From Cladorhizidae sp. MBARI D1340-BT2 (Eukaryota > Porifera > Demospongiae > Poecilosclerida > Cladorhizidae), in assembly GCA_028752905.1 (NCBI GenBank), contig JAQNBH010000010.1:29078970-29142969 (forward strand): 64,000 nt of DNA, written 5' to 3'. The translations under genes were made by a program, and so were the position numbers. Positions 46,984 to 57,549 of the stretch are shown here, in pieces. Each line of letters opens with the position of its first letter. Within the stretch, counting starts at the first letter, position 1. A model generated the notes under the pieces. That model ran no database searches and had not been told where the DNA came from. It saw nothing but the letters and a program-made list of their open reading frames with translations.

Positions 46984-48318
46984 CCCTTCTCCCGGTGAGT
47001 TTATTTGGGGTAAAATTAAAAATTGACCATTAAGTACAAATAAATTGATATTAAATCAGAGGTTAACAATAGTCCCTAGCAACCATATACCACAAGATAG
47101 CTCTACTGTTGGACATTAGTGGACATTAGTGTGGTCAATTCATATTGCTAGGTAACCAAACCACACATGTATGAATATCATTATAATGTTTAATAATAAA
47201 ATAAAAAAATAAAAATTGTATATTATTGTATTGTTATCCTTTTTTAAGCCAACTTTAGGAACAACTGAGATATGCTGTGGTATGACAAGACGTTTGCCTG
47301 ACTAACAGAGAGGACATAATTTCTACTGTATAGAATTCCCACCAATATTATTGATACAATTCCCATAACTAATAATATTGATACAATGTACACAGAATCA
47401 AAGAGCAATTATACAATACAATACTCTGTAATGACATACTCATAGTCTGATATACAAGTGTCCTCGTGCAGTAAGACTAGTACTGGATGAAGGTAAGGGG
47501 GAGAGTTGAACATTCCTACTTCTGAGAAAAGTACGTCCTCGTGTAAGTCTAACAAGACGAGCGTCCTCGTGCAGTATGGATGAAGAGAGTGGGGTAGGTG
47601 TGTTTGCATCACTATCTTTATCAGAACTCATCTGAACATGGGGAAGCTGTGCCATGGTATTATCTCCGTCATGGTCCATCACTTGCTCCATCAAACCTGA
47701 ACATGATAGAGTTTTTATTCGTCAACTTATTAGACAAGTCAAGGAATCAAGTACAGCTAGAACTATAAAGGAAAGTAGGCTATTACACAGGTGTAGCTAA
47801 CACCATGATTTAGCTAGCTCCTCAGACTATCAGGCTTTATATATAGCTAGCAAAGTACATTGACTTACCAGGAGGACTGCCAGGATCAATGCCTTCGCCT
47901 CCAACAGCCATAGCTTCGTCCATACTGCCATGGTTTCGATTGGAAAAGTCTCTGCCGAGTAGCTCTACTTGGTCATGATCCAAACTGGGCTGTACACGGT
48001 AGGCTTCACTCTCCCCTTCCTCAGATTCATCGTCAGATAACCCGAAGTCGTCGTAGTTGTCGTCCAGGACCGCTGTGAGCACCTCATCAAAAGATAGCCT
48101 TTCGACCATTTTAAATTCTAGGGCAGAATTGACCCCTTGAACTTTACGGCGGGATTTCCCTAGTTACCATGGCGCTATTGCCGTATAATTTTGAATGTAG
48201 CTGCAGTTAGAATAGTGCAATTTTATGATATTTTTGTTTTGCAAAACAACCCAACGATTGATTTTTTATGATTTTTCAAAAGCAATTACGCCATATGGCG
48301 CTTACACCGGGAAGAGTG
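46984..48318 (-). mobile_element. piggyBac-type element 1, internally deleted, inside integrase
   Basis: Flanked by TTAA on both sides (46980-46983 and 48319-48322). The ends are inverted: CCCTTCTCCCGGTG on the left and, in reverse, CACTCTTCCCGGTG on the right. Near the right end lies the palindrome cgccatatggcgcttac, shared with element 2. Taking it out at TTAA leaves the integrase frame continuous. Its only coding content is acidic N-terminal transposase text on the - strand (48109-47837, with a possible second exon at 47694-47440). 1335 bp; no DDE domain. Confidence 0.85.
47837..48109 (-). pseudogene. piggyBac-like transposase N-terminus (element 1)
   Basis: The frame starts MVERLSFDEVLTAV, then DDNYDDFGLSDDESEEG, and continues acidic. 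This is the usual disordered acidic head of piggyBac/PGBD-type transposases. A donor-like GTAAGT lies near its 3' end (rc of 'acttacc' at about 47863). A second acidic/Ser-rich frame at 47694-47440 could be exon 2. The DDE core and the cysteine-rich tail are absent. Confidence 0.6.
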
Positions 48319-49089
48319 TTAAGGAGTTATGTAGGCTCTTGAATATTAAACAGATAAAGACCACAGCCTACCACCCCCAGACCAACGGGATACTAGAACG
48401 GTGGCATGGTTGTTTGAAGAGTATGATTCGTAAGATCCAGGGCAAAGACCAAGAATGGGACAAACTCCTAAAGTATTGCTTGTTAGCCTACAGAGCTACC
48501 CCCCACACAGCCATAGGGTTTTAACCTTATGAATTAGTTCATGGTAAGAGCATGAGAGGTCCCCTTGAGGCAGTTACAGCTGGTTGGATAGGTGGAGACA
48601 TCAGCTTTACCAGCACGGTTGAGTGGGTACAGGTATTGAGGGAGACCCTAGTAGCTCTACACGAAGTAGCTCATGCTATTGCAAAAGAAAAATCCTAGAC
48701 AGCATATGATGCTAGATCCAAGACCTGTAGCTTTGAGCCAGGGGATCTTGTGTTATGCCACACCCCTGGGCTCACGGGGAAATTGCATTCAATATGGGAT
48801 GGCCCCTATGTAGTGATATCTAACTGCAACTACACTATTGCATTCCAAGGCAAAATATCTGGACATGTCACTGTGCATATCAATAGGTTAAAAGCTTGGA
48901 AGACCCCAACTGCCAACTTGTCCCGTGTTGTAGTGGCAGACGAGTCTGAAGTCAATCCTGAACCTATTGGAAAGGTTAGGATGGGTGTTACACACTTAAC
49001 TAGGGCTAGGGCTAGGGTGAGGAACAGCGCCTCGGGTTAGACCTGCGGCTTGCCAAATTCCCTGATCGAGTTACCCATATCTTAGGTGT

Positions 49090-50080
49090 TGCAAAATTTG
49101 AAGAGAATGACATTAATGTCAAAGAAGGTTATCCTTTGAGAACTCACCCTTATCAAATTTCTCCAGGCATGGTTGATGATTTGAAGGGAGAGATTGATGA
49201 TCTCCTTAGGAAAGGCATTATAGTTCCATCAAAGAGCCCATGGTCATCACCAATGGTGCCTCTCAGAAAAAAGAGCACTGGACAGGTGAGGCTTTGCATT
49301 GACTATAGGAGGCTATACAAGATTACTATTTCGGATCCCTATCAAATGAGGACTTACTAAATCAGGTCTCAGGTGCAATCTGGTTATCGAAACTGGACCT
49401 TAACAAAGGCTTCTATCAGGTTCCCTTGAGTAGAAAAAGCCAGGACAAAACAGCATTTTGCACACAAGTATGCCTTCACGCGTATGCCATTTGGGCTGAA
49501 AAATGCGCCTGCGGCATTCCAGAGGTGCATGCAGAACACCCTTGCACATCTGTCCGAGTTCAGTTCAGCGACGACATTTTGATTTTTTCCAATAGCTGGG
49601 AGGAACATTTAGACCAGATTGAAGCTGTGTTACTTGCATTGAGAGAGGCTGGACTTACTGCTAACCCGGATAAGTGTGTGTGCCAGTGCAAAGTCGCTTG
49701 AATACCTAGGATATGAGATAGGTCATGGGATGGTTAGTGTACCAGAAGCTTGGGTTAAGGCCTTGAAAGACTTTATCAGACCAACCAACCAGAAAGGGTT
49801 GAGGGCATTCCTGGGAACGGCCGGTTACTACTGGAAGTTTACCCCTGATTTTTCCAAGTGGCCAGGTCCTCTATTTGATGCCCTTAAGAAAGGTGCCCCC
49901 TGTTCCCTTGTATGGGATGAACGTATGTGTACATCGTTTAACCATTTAATCTCTGTTCTTTGCCACGAGCATACGCTCATACTCACCAGAAAGGACGACC
50001 AGCTGGTACTTCATACAGACGCTTCAATGATGGGCATCGGAGCTGTACTATATATCAGCCATGTGGGAGGACGCTGACCT
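49090..50080 (+). pseudogene. Reverse transcriptase of the Gmr1-like element, frameshifted
   Basis: It begins with YPLRTHPYQISPGM and RKGIIVPSKSPWSSPMV, the standard opening of gypsy RT. VRLCIDYRRL and WLSKLDLNKGFYQVPL follow. A one-base shift near 49470 moves the MPFGLKNAP region into another frame, and the frame returns near 49565 at FSDDILIFS, where the usual Tyr before the catalytic Asp pair is not present. The thumb (GLRAFLGTAGYYWKF) and the start of RNase H (LVLHTDASMMGIGAVL) come next. A stop lies at 50077. It comes after integrase, not before. Confidence 0.88.
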
Positions 50081-50832
50081 ATTTTTAATAAAAGATTATC
50101 AGCGGCAGAGAAAAATTACACCGTCTCCAAGTTGGAGTGTCTAGCAGTGGTAAAGGCGATCACTTCGCCATCCACCTACTGCGGCCTATCTTCACCGTGG
50201 TGACCGATCATCCTGCCCTGGTAGCCCTCCAAGACTCGGGTCGCCTGAATGGGCACCTCATGAGATCCGCCCTGGCACTCCAGGTATTCGACTTTAACCG
50301 ATTGCACGCCGTATTCCTAGTACCCGCGGGCAAATTATTCATGAATTAACGAGGTATTTTACGTATTATTTTTATATCTTCCGTTCTGCAGGGACTCCTC
50401 CCATGAAACTTGGGTCATATTCAGCCACATGATAGCTCTACTTCCTGTAAAAAAATCGAGCCTTCCTTACCAACTGGGCAGAACTAACCAGCATTATAAA
50501 ACCTTGTCATCTTCTTGGGGGTGAATATTTTCATATTTTCACACTATTATACACACATTATAATGCCAACACAAGATGGAGCATCTATTTACAAACCCTC
50601 TACCAGCTGCAAAGCCAGTGGGTTGTTTTCCCCATCAAAATGCTAATACAAAAAAAAAATTATAAGAGAGTGAAAATGCTAACACATACTAGAATAAAAC
50701 CATAATATAAAACACAATTATGTAAGGGAGTGTCTTGGGTAGAGCTCCGGTCTTGCTGTCACGGGTAGAGTAGAACTTGCTCAGTCTTGGGTATAGCTTG
50801 CTTGGTCTCCGGCATGATATTTCACCATGTTT

Positions 50833-52600
50833 TTATTCTACACAAACATGAGATACCAGGATAAGAATAACACTTGAATACTGGAGAGACGAGAGAAGTA
50901 GACGAAGGGACAGGGAACGAGAGAAGTAGACGAAGGGACAGGGAACGAGAGAAGTAGACGAAGGAGCAGGGAACAAGAGAGAAGTAGACGAAGGAGCAGG
51001 GAACAAGAGAGAAGCACAGAAAGGAGCAGGGGATGCATAAACATTACTGATAGTCCACCAAGGTATGGTATTACGAAAACAGTCACAGCCTGTTGATCCA
51101 CCACACAAAGGAACCTTACAAAAACAACACTGGGACCTTGCCTCATGTCTGTAACCTTTACTAATGCAAACTACACAGCGCTTCTTTGCACAGCACTGTG
51201 GGAAATGACCTAGTTTTAAATTGAGGCGATCTAGCTGACTATTTGCCTGACTACAACGTTGACCTGCACGCTGCCGAGAAGAGAAAGAACCAATCAAAGA
51301 TTTAGCTAGAACAATCCTAGCTTCTAGATAATTACCCTTCCTTACTGATATTGGAGCTCGGACAGAAGAAAACAAAATAAATGAATTCAATAAACAAGCT
51401 TCTATCAAATTTGTAACCAACAAACCATCAATAGAATTTACATGTACATAACGCATTAGCTCCAAAAACCGAGTCCTAGGCATTACTTTACGAACCAAAG
51501 ATCCAGACAAATCCGAGTGATTAGTGGACCAGTACAATTCTAAGTATGGAAGTGTGGAAACTCCCATTATTATCAACATTCCTACAAAAGCTTTCATTTC
51601 CTCTATATTAGTATCTACCCATGGCCTGGAGAGACTAGCCATCCTAGAAACGTAACTGTTCGTCTCTGCTACTAGGAGTTCCCACACTTCAAGAGTAAAA
51701 AAAAGGTAAAATGCATCTAAAAATGTACTTGATGCACCAAGCAATGAAGAAGTTGGACCAGCTGTTGCTGTATAGTCCAATTTCAAAGGAGTTGGCTCCT
51801 TTATTTCCCACTTACCTGTGACCTCAGTTAGCCTAGAACCAGTGCCAGATGCTTGGGCAGAACCAGTGCCAGATGCTCGGACAGAACCAGTGCCAGATGC
51901 TCGCACACGCCTATAACCTCTGGCCCGCCTACTACCAGTACCTTTTGGAGGACCACTAGCAACACTTACGACTCCACTACCACTTGAGCTGCTTCCCCCT
52001 TGGCCAGTACTCCCTCGCCCGCCTCTCCCTCGGCCAGTACTCCCTCGCCCGCCTCTCCCTCGCACAACTCCAGCACCAGTCGTGTTCCCACGCCCTGTAG
52101 AGACTTCAGGCAAGGCTTCCTCATCCTCCAATGTAACAAAAGGAGTCATAGATGCCTCATCTCCACTCTGATCATCTGATGCTGTAGGAAAAGTAGTGGG
52201 GACGGTGGGAAAAACAAGATATATATATATATCAAGTTTGTGGTCAACATTTGAAAATTCAAATTCAAATGAAAATCAACATCAACAATTCCAACCTACA
52301 CTCTTAGCTATAACTTTTTTCCTATAACTATCCTGTCTGAATTTGGAATACCAACAGAATAAGCTAGTATTTGGCAATAGTACACTCTCAGTTGACTATG
52401 GTAAACAAAGGCTATGAAGCGCTAAGGTTAGAAGAAACTTACAATCGAGAAGTCCATCCAAGCGCGCCTCTTCTCTTAGAGCAACTGGATCCAGAGTGTT
52501 TCCTCGGTATGCATAGATGTCTTCACCTTCTTCCCCAAATGAATCTGACTCAGAATCGCCAGAATCGTCGGCTAAAAGTTGAGAAATAACGTCCTCACAG
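50833..52600 (-). pseudogene. piggyBac-like transposase, DDE core missing (element 2)
   Basis: Exon 1 (about 52600 to 52443) is acidic (CEDVISQLLADDSGDSESD) and ends at GTAAGT in phase 1. Exon 2 starts at 52181 after TTTTCCTACAG, also phase 1. It has a Gly/Arg/Ser-rich linker (GRGRGGRGSTG) and then the piggyBac N-terminal domain (VAETNSYVSRMASLSRPW, then FVGMLIIMGVSTLPYLELYW). Near 51440 it jumps straight to the C-terminal end of the core (NLIEACLLNSFILF) and the zinc-finger tail (RCVVCISKG, then CCFCKVPLCG). All three catalytic Asp positions lie in the missing part. The last residues are frame-shifted near 51075, so the open frame runs on into a tandem repeat. Confidence 0.85.
50885..51030. 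repeat. Short tandem repeat 'agaagtagacgaagg' in element 2
   Basis: About five copies of gagagaagtagacgaaggrac with small variations, unit about 26-33 bp. It creates a Pro/Ser/Leu-rich false extension of the transposase frame. Confidence 0.8.
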
Positions 52601-53060
52601 GAAAAGCATCTTTGAGCAGTTTAAAAAAAAAGCTCGACCAACAAAAATGGCGTTCAAAAAAATGGCGTTCAACCGCAGGATTTTTTTTGCACGATGCATC
52701 AAACGGAAATAATCATTTTTGTGACGTTCCCTAGTCTACTAGGCATGTGCAGAACCCAACCGGGGCTGTTAGCTCGTAACGGTTCATTTTATATATTTTT
52801 GTGTGGCGAAGGATGTAAGGTCTCGCGCCATATGGCGCTTACGGCGTTTAATCGGTTAAAGTGACATACAGACCCGGCATATATCATCAAAATGCCGATG
52901 GCTTATCAAGACTGTGTTGGCCAGAGGATGATTCGGCCAAGACCCCTTCGACATTGAATCGGACGCTAGAGGATGAAGCAATGACCACTGGCCCTAGGCT
53001 CATGCAGGATGCGATCTCCACAGGAGGAGGACTCATACCAGAGGGGAGAGCTCCAAGCTT

Positions 53061-53072
53061 AGTAGGGGGAGA
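53061..53072 (+). other. Polypurine tract
   Basis: agtagggggaga directly precedes the TG of the 3' LTR, the normal position for the plus-strand DNA primer. Confidence 0.75.
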
Positions 53073-53483
53073 TGTCGAGGGCAGCCCCTCGACATTGCCC
53101 AAGAACCATCAAGATGGCCCTTAGGCCTGAACACGCTCAGCTGATAATAATATTTATCATCTAATTATCCTTGTGGTGACCTCATTAGAGTTCATACCAA
53201 TTATTCAGTTTCACAACTTCTATTTTATATTGGCATATGGAAGCCTATGTGTTTTGTGTGCTTTGGACTTTTGTGGTTTCCTGCTTCCTGGGAGGCAGGT
53301 TATTTAAACCCTGACTCCCAGCTGTTCGTTAGTTCTATCTTAAATTGCTCAATTATTCTATTGGCTTTATAACATTCTAAATTACTCTGAATTAAGCTAA
53401 GGAGCGGTTTTACAGCAGAGAGATTACTCTGGTGGCAGCTTTGTTACCAAGTTTGGAGTTAACTACAGAAGTGACCCTCAACA
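53073..53483 (+). repeat. 3' LTR
   Basis: 411 bp, TGTCGAGGGCAGCCCCTCG to ACCCTCAACA. The first 23 bases form a near-perfect palindrome (TGTCGAGGG / CCCTCGACA). The TATA-like tatttaaa is kept. It is followed by the duplication TATAC at 53484-53488. Confidence 0.92.
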
Positions 53484-53488
53484 TATAC

Positions 53489-55272
53489 TATGACAAATAT
53501 TTAAAAATTAATCACATCACCATAGCTAAATATGTGGGCAAAGGGGAGTACTTGCATTGTATTTTTCCATCAGATGACTTCCTACTTTGGTCTGGGTCCA
53601 GAGTAGTGCAGCGTTAAGAGCTGTATTGAAAACCATAACAAACTAAGCTGTTGTAGCTCAAGCTAACAAACACTGTTGGCACTTAGAAAGTTAGTAGTGA
53701 TTTCTTTCTTTGGATCATGCCTAGTTCAATACAATACTTATAGCTCTACAGATGAGGTTTGTAGTTATATCTACCACAGCTATCTCAAACATTCCATGGC
53801 ATATAGTGTTTCATGCTTTAGTGTCGGTTTCAAGATCCTAGATAGATCTCAAAGGCATTCTATTCTGCAGTGAGTTTTTTCAACTCCATGCATCTTGGTC
53901 AGGTTGACGTGCACTCTTGGGATAGAAGTTATAGCTTTAAATTTTTTCTCTCTTGAGAGTTTATTCCTAATATTCACAATGATGCATCTGGCTCGTAGTA
54001 GCTATGCGAACAGCAGGACTGAAAGATTGTTCTAGTATTTGGCTAAACAAATCCCATGAAAACTATGAAATAAGTATTGTTTGTCCAAGTATACTTTAGG
54101 GTGTGAACTCAGTAACCTAGTAATACATGCTTGAGAAGTTCTCACTATGGCCCTCTTTTGAATAGTTCAAGTTTCCTGTTTAAATGGTTTGTCACATTAA
54201 TTTCTTGTTTCCTTCTAAAATGATGTTAATTTTTTTAATAATTTTTTTTAAAGTACCTACATGTATGTATGTGCATTATTTAGAATGTGGAAGTACCTGT
54301 CTGCCATTAACCACCGTTTGATGGTTGGAAGTGTGTAATATTTTTAAGAAAAATCTTTGGCTCATAACCACACATCTAAAAGCCAAAAAAGTTGTGCAAT
54401 GGCTATGATGAATATTTAGTTGTTCACGAAGTAAACAAATAGCTATAGCAACTGAAGTTAACACTAACACTAATCAATTCTATGAAAATAGCTGCAATCT
54501 TCATTGATAACATTGAATGTGAAACAGCTCATAGACTCCCTCACCATACTGAGTTTGCAAAGGCTATAACTAAGAGTGGAATAGGTTCCTTAGAGTGCTC
54601 AATAATAAGACATAAATAAAGGAGATATCACATACTGCAGACTCTCTCCATAGAGTTATTTGAAACTTGAATATAGTTGCTAAAAACCCAGTGGCTGTAT
54701 TTTGGCGACCATAGGGTTTCCTGCTTGGCCCTTCTGAGACTTGTTGTAAAATTGTATACTTGCATTATCATCAATACATTTTCATCTCTATAGCAACAGA
54801 AAGCTGCTCTACATTCTTACTAGTATTATCTGGGGTCATTGTCTGAAAAGCTAAAAAATATTGGTACTTGCTTGGATTTAATATTGTGTAACTGCCAATT
54901 TTCAATACTCATTAATATATCACGATCTACTCTTATATGTAAATGTATGGAATGCATATGTGAGCAAATATGTATGTATGTAGACATGTATCATGAATAT
55001 AATTGAGTGCTCATGTGTAGTCTCTGAATGCTCATTCATACTACAACCAATTCCAGTGACATCAATCCCAAAATTAAAGAGGTGCAAGTTACAGTTAATA
55101 TATTGGAGTCTCAGAATACATCAGAATCATTTTCATGTTATCTCTTCTAGAGGATTTCTTAGTGTGTGAAGTGTCAGATGCAGACATCTGATCACTGTTT
55201 TATCACTATTTTTTACTTATTCCTGGTATAAACTAGGAGTAATTATGAACTTTGAACAACTGTAACATGTAG
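53489..55272. other. Spacer with single copies of the 34-kb repeat
   Basis: 53600-53880 carries gaaaaccataac, then ttctttggatcatgcctag, then gtttgtagttatatc, like the degenerate repeat at 34240-34860. No gene is seen in the rest. The similarity fits with this region being a duplicate of GPCR intron DNA. Confidence 0.5.
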
Positions 55273-55400
55273 CTATGAATGTGAGAGATTTGGGAATTAC
55301 ATGAAATCTGGAAAGGATTTGGAGGTATTGCATGGACCTGAGGGTACAATATCCTTGCCAGTGAAACTAATCTGGGCATGTACTTCAGAGGATAAACCAT
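55273..55400 (+). pseudogene. Second GPCR copy: GAIN exon paralogue of 20462-20588
   Basis: An open 128-bp stretch contains SGKDLEVLHGPEGTISLP. It is clearly related to the first copy's VLHEDEGTIALP. It ends at ccat|gtagca in phase 1, as the first copy does. The acceptor (acatgtag) is weak. The alternating tatgtatgta DNA before it also resembles the DNA before 20462. Called a pseudogene because the next exon of this copy is frame-shifted. Confidence 0.6.
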
Positions 55401-56773
55401 GTAGCAAAAATATGTGCCTATGCTAATAGTATATTGTAGGTATTGTTTCAGTAAGGTAATAATTATTTAATTCCTGCCTTCTTGCTAAATGGGAAAATAT
55501 TTTCAATTCTATTACCATTGTCATTCATTCAAATATTGAACTTTTTTGTGTGCATAAGTAGCATTAAAAAAAGGTTGCATTCCATATTGAGTACTATAAT
55601 TTGCTATATGCTCCAATTGTATTTTCTCATTATAATTATGTAAATAAAACTTTACTCTCTGTGGTGCTTGCTCACCACCTTTAATATTCAATAGGCAGGC
55701 AGTTAATAGTACACTTAACGCACAGTTCATGGCCATATTATTACCACCACTAGGCAGGGCTTAAATTGCTGATATTTAGAGACATCATTTTGCAGATGAA
55801 GATCGTCCTTTTTTGCTCTACCATTGTTCAACATATGAAACCAAAAAGTCACTTGTATTGTTGTAGTGATGTTTGGCTAACAAACCACTGCTCTTAGTAT
55901 AATACCTACCCTTGGTGTCCAATTTTCTTTTAGAAATGCTCAGGTTATCAATTAACAGTGAAATCCTTCCCACAATGTTATCACATATAATCACATCAGA
56001 TGTACTGCATCTGATGAGATCATGTAACCGTATGAGAGGATGAATTGGCTTGGAAATGTGAAAGTGGTGCCTGTGTTATGATGTTGAAAATCTAATCTTT
56101 TCAGCCACCCTGCTTAATGTGATTACTGACATTGCTTTGTTATAGACAAAAAGCATAGCCAGACCTGCTCTTAGGTACTTGACATTGAGTGTACAGTCTA
56201 CAACTTAACTCCACAATTGGCTTCAATACAACTGTACAAACAAAATTAAGTTTGTCACCTCGGCTCACAAAGTCAAAATTACTTAAAGTTTTTTTACTCA
56301 CTCAGCTTTGAAAAATGCAATAGTTTGCCAACTGATATTATGTTACACCTGCTCAGAGAAGGGTGAAAGTATCCTGAAAACAATGTCACAGAATGAAGCG
56401 TAGCTCTCTAAAATTAATCCACCTAAATCTTTTAACAATGAAATAATCAAGGCTTGTCCTATAGAACATGTAAAGCTAGACACTTGAAGAATTGGAGAAA
56501 GGAAAATATTGTGCAAAATTGTTTAATACTTATGTTATATATCATGATTTAATTATATTTGGAACTAACAAAGATTAACAGCTTTCGTGAGTGAGCTGCA
56601 TAAAGTTTCAGTTTTGCACAACAATTTTGGGGGAATTATTTAAAAATTGAAATATATAATGAGGTAAGGTGTGTTCAACCCTTCAAATATCCAAGCAAGG
56701 GTGTGAGGTTTTGTGGAGTGAGGGGGAAAATCTCATGGCATCTTTCTGAATCTATATGTATGTTTCATCAAAT
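55401..56773. other. Intron-like spacer of the second GPCR copy
   Basis: The counterpart of the exon at 24650-24722 should lie here. I could not find it, so it may be lost. AT-rich, no other gene. Confidence 0.5.
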
Positions 56774-56896
56774 GGCTATTCTGGGCTCTCCTGTGGTTTT
56801 CGCCACTCTGGGATGCATGGGCAGAAGTTGCAGCTCCAGCATTTATACATTGTAAATTCTATTAGTACATGTATTGAAATTCAGCAATTCTGTGAG
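56774..56896 (+). pseudogene. Second GPCR copy: frameshifted paralogue of exon 28530-28653
   Basis: Starts LGSPVVFATLGC, matching LGSPVLCVILVC of the first copy. The second half, VNSISTCIEIQQF, matches LNNSVLFEIHHF only in the next frame; in the first frame a TAA is met. The gtgagt donor is also kept. A one-base change plus small indels has disabled this exon. Confidence 0.65.
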
Positions 56897-56964
56897 TCAT
56901 ACAAATGCAATACACATATGCACCACCTCCATAATTATGTTTTTACTGATTTTTGATTTTGCAG

Positions 56965-57005
56965 GGTTATAAGAAAGTGGAAGTCTTATCTTTTGATTTA
57001 GTAGA
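56965..57005 (+). pseudogene. Second GPCR copy: paralogue of the short exon 28745-28788
   Basis: 41 bp between gattttgcag and gtaagc. It enters in phase 0 and leaves in phase 2 and reads GYKKVEVLSFDLV, aligning with GDDEESSFYFYDLV. The following intron starts similarly in both copies (accattactactgtgata against accaactgttgctgtgat). No GPS or 7TM exons follow in the window. Confidence 0.65.
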
Positions 57006-57549
57006 GTAAGCAAACCATTACTACTGTGATAAACATTAGGCAGCTATAGTGACTGGCAGAGCCATCATAAAAATCATACAGCATAACATGATAGGAATTT
57101 ATGATCATGTTTTTATTGGCTTACTTAAACAGCTTACTTAAACAGTGTGCATTTTTCACCTTTCTTTTACATAATTAGTTTTTATGAAGTATCACTTTAG
57201 CTATTTATATTTGGTGTCAATGACGAAACTTTAGGCAGTAATTCTAGAGCTTTGCATTATGTTTGGTTGGGTTGCATTGCATCTAGTTGCTTGAATATTT
57301 GTTACCAAGTGTGAACATCGATTTTTTTTCAAATTTAAATGAGGTAAACAATGTAGGAGAGCCATCTGTGTTGGTGTATGTTACAGAGCATTTTCGCAGA
57401 GCATCAGTATCGGTTGAGTTCACATGTGCTAATTGTAAGCTGTGGAGGTGATGGGTGTTATGAGATGTAGTGAATAGCTTCAGTATTGGTTGAGCTCATG
57501 TGTGGGTATTGTGAGATATGGAGGTGAAAGGTGATATGAGAAGTATAAC
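57006..57549. other. Spacer, nothing recognised
   Basis: Two related blocks with gttgagttcacatgtg (57412) and gttgagctcatgtgtg (57488), about 75 bp apart, suggest a short diverged tandem repeat. No coding sign. Confidence 0.5.

Larger units (their letters stand above)
46483..48955 (+). pseudogene. Integrase of the Gmr1-like element, interrupted by a piggyBac insertion
   Basis: The zinc-binding start (DIRHRGLVGGHFAHNKM, then HHFTWPGIRKDI) lies at 46560-46660. After a frameshift near 46670 the core begins, with the first Asp in WDLVGKL (46760s) and the second in LSDQGSVFLG (46945-46975). The insertion 46984-48318 follows at TTAA. Beyond it the core resumes with TAYHPQTNGILERWHGCL, which carries the catalytic Glu (about 48365-48420). 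It ends with a GPYVVISN and VTVHINRLKAW tail. Stops occur at 48521 and 48697. The DDE triad can be traced; the enzyme is broken. Confidence 0.85.
50298..52855 (-). mobile_element. piggyBac-type element 2, DDE core deleted, inside RNase H
   Basis: Flanked by TTAA (50294-50297 and 52856-52859). The ends are inverted: CCGATTGCACGCCGTA on the left and CCGATTAAACGCCGTA from the right, 14 of 16 matching. The palindrome cgccatatggcgcttac near the right end is the same as in element 1, in the same position relative to the end. It encodes a two-exon piggyBac transposase remnant on the - strand. A 26- to 33-bp tandem repeat (50885-51030) lies beyond the transposase C-terminus. 2558 bp. Confidence 0.9.
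50081..52960 (+). pseudogene. RNase H of the Gmr1-like element, interrupted by a piggyBac insertion
   Basis: The left part (about 50095-50297) reads SAAEKNYTVSKLECLAVVKA-type text, then FTVVTDHPALVALQ and LMRSALALQVFDF. Insertion 50298-52855 follows at TTAA. The right part (52860-52920) reads VTYRPGIYHQNADGLSRL, the usual last RNase H strand of gypsy pol. The two halves are in the same frame once the insertion is set aside. Confidence 0.85.
44115..53483 (+). mobile_element. Gmr1-like Ty3/gypsy LTR retrotransposon with nested piggyBac insertions
   Basis: A nearly full-length element of 9369 bp, about 5.5 kb without its two insertions. It is bounded by TG...CA LTRs and the duplication TATAC. 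Order on the + strand: 5' LTR, primer-binding region, gag remnant, protease, integrase (split by insertion 46984-48318), RT, RNase H (split by insertion 50298-52855), purine tract, 3' LTR. Integrase before RT is the Ty1/copia-like order found in the Gmr1-like branch of Ty3/gypsy elements. Gag and pol carry several stops and frameshifts, so the copy is inactive. Confidence 0.9.

Noticed and set aside
50341..50350. TTAA at 50345 taken at first as the left end of piggyBac element 2
   Set aside because: The sequence after it does not match the right terminal repeat; the TTAA at 50294 does (14 of 16), and it also restores the RNase H frame.
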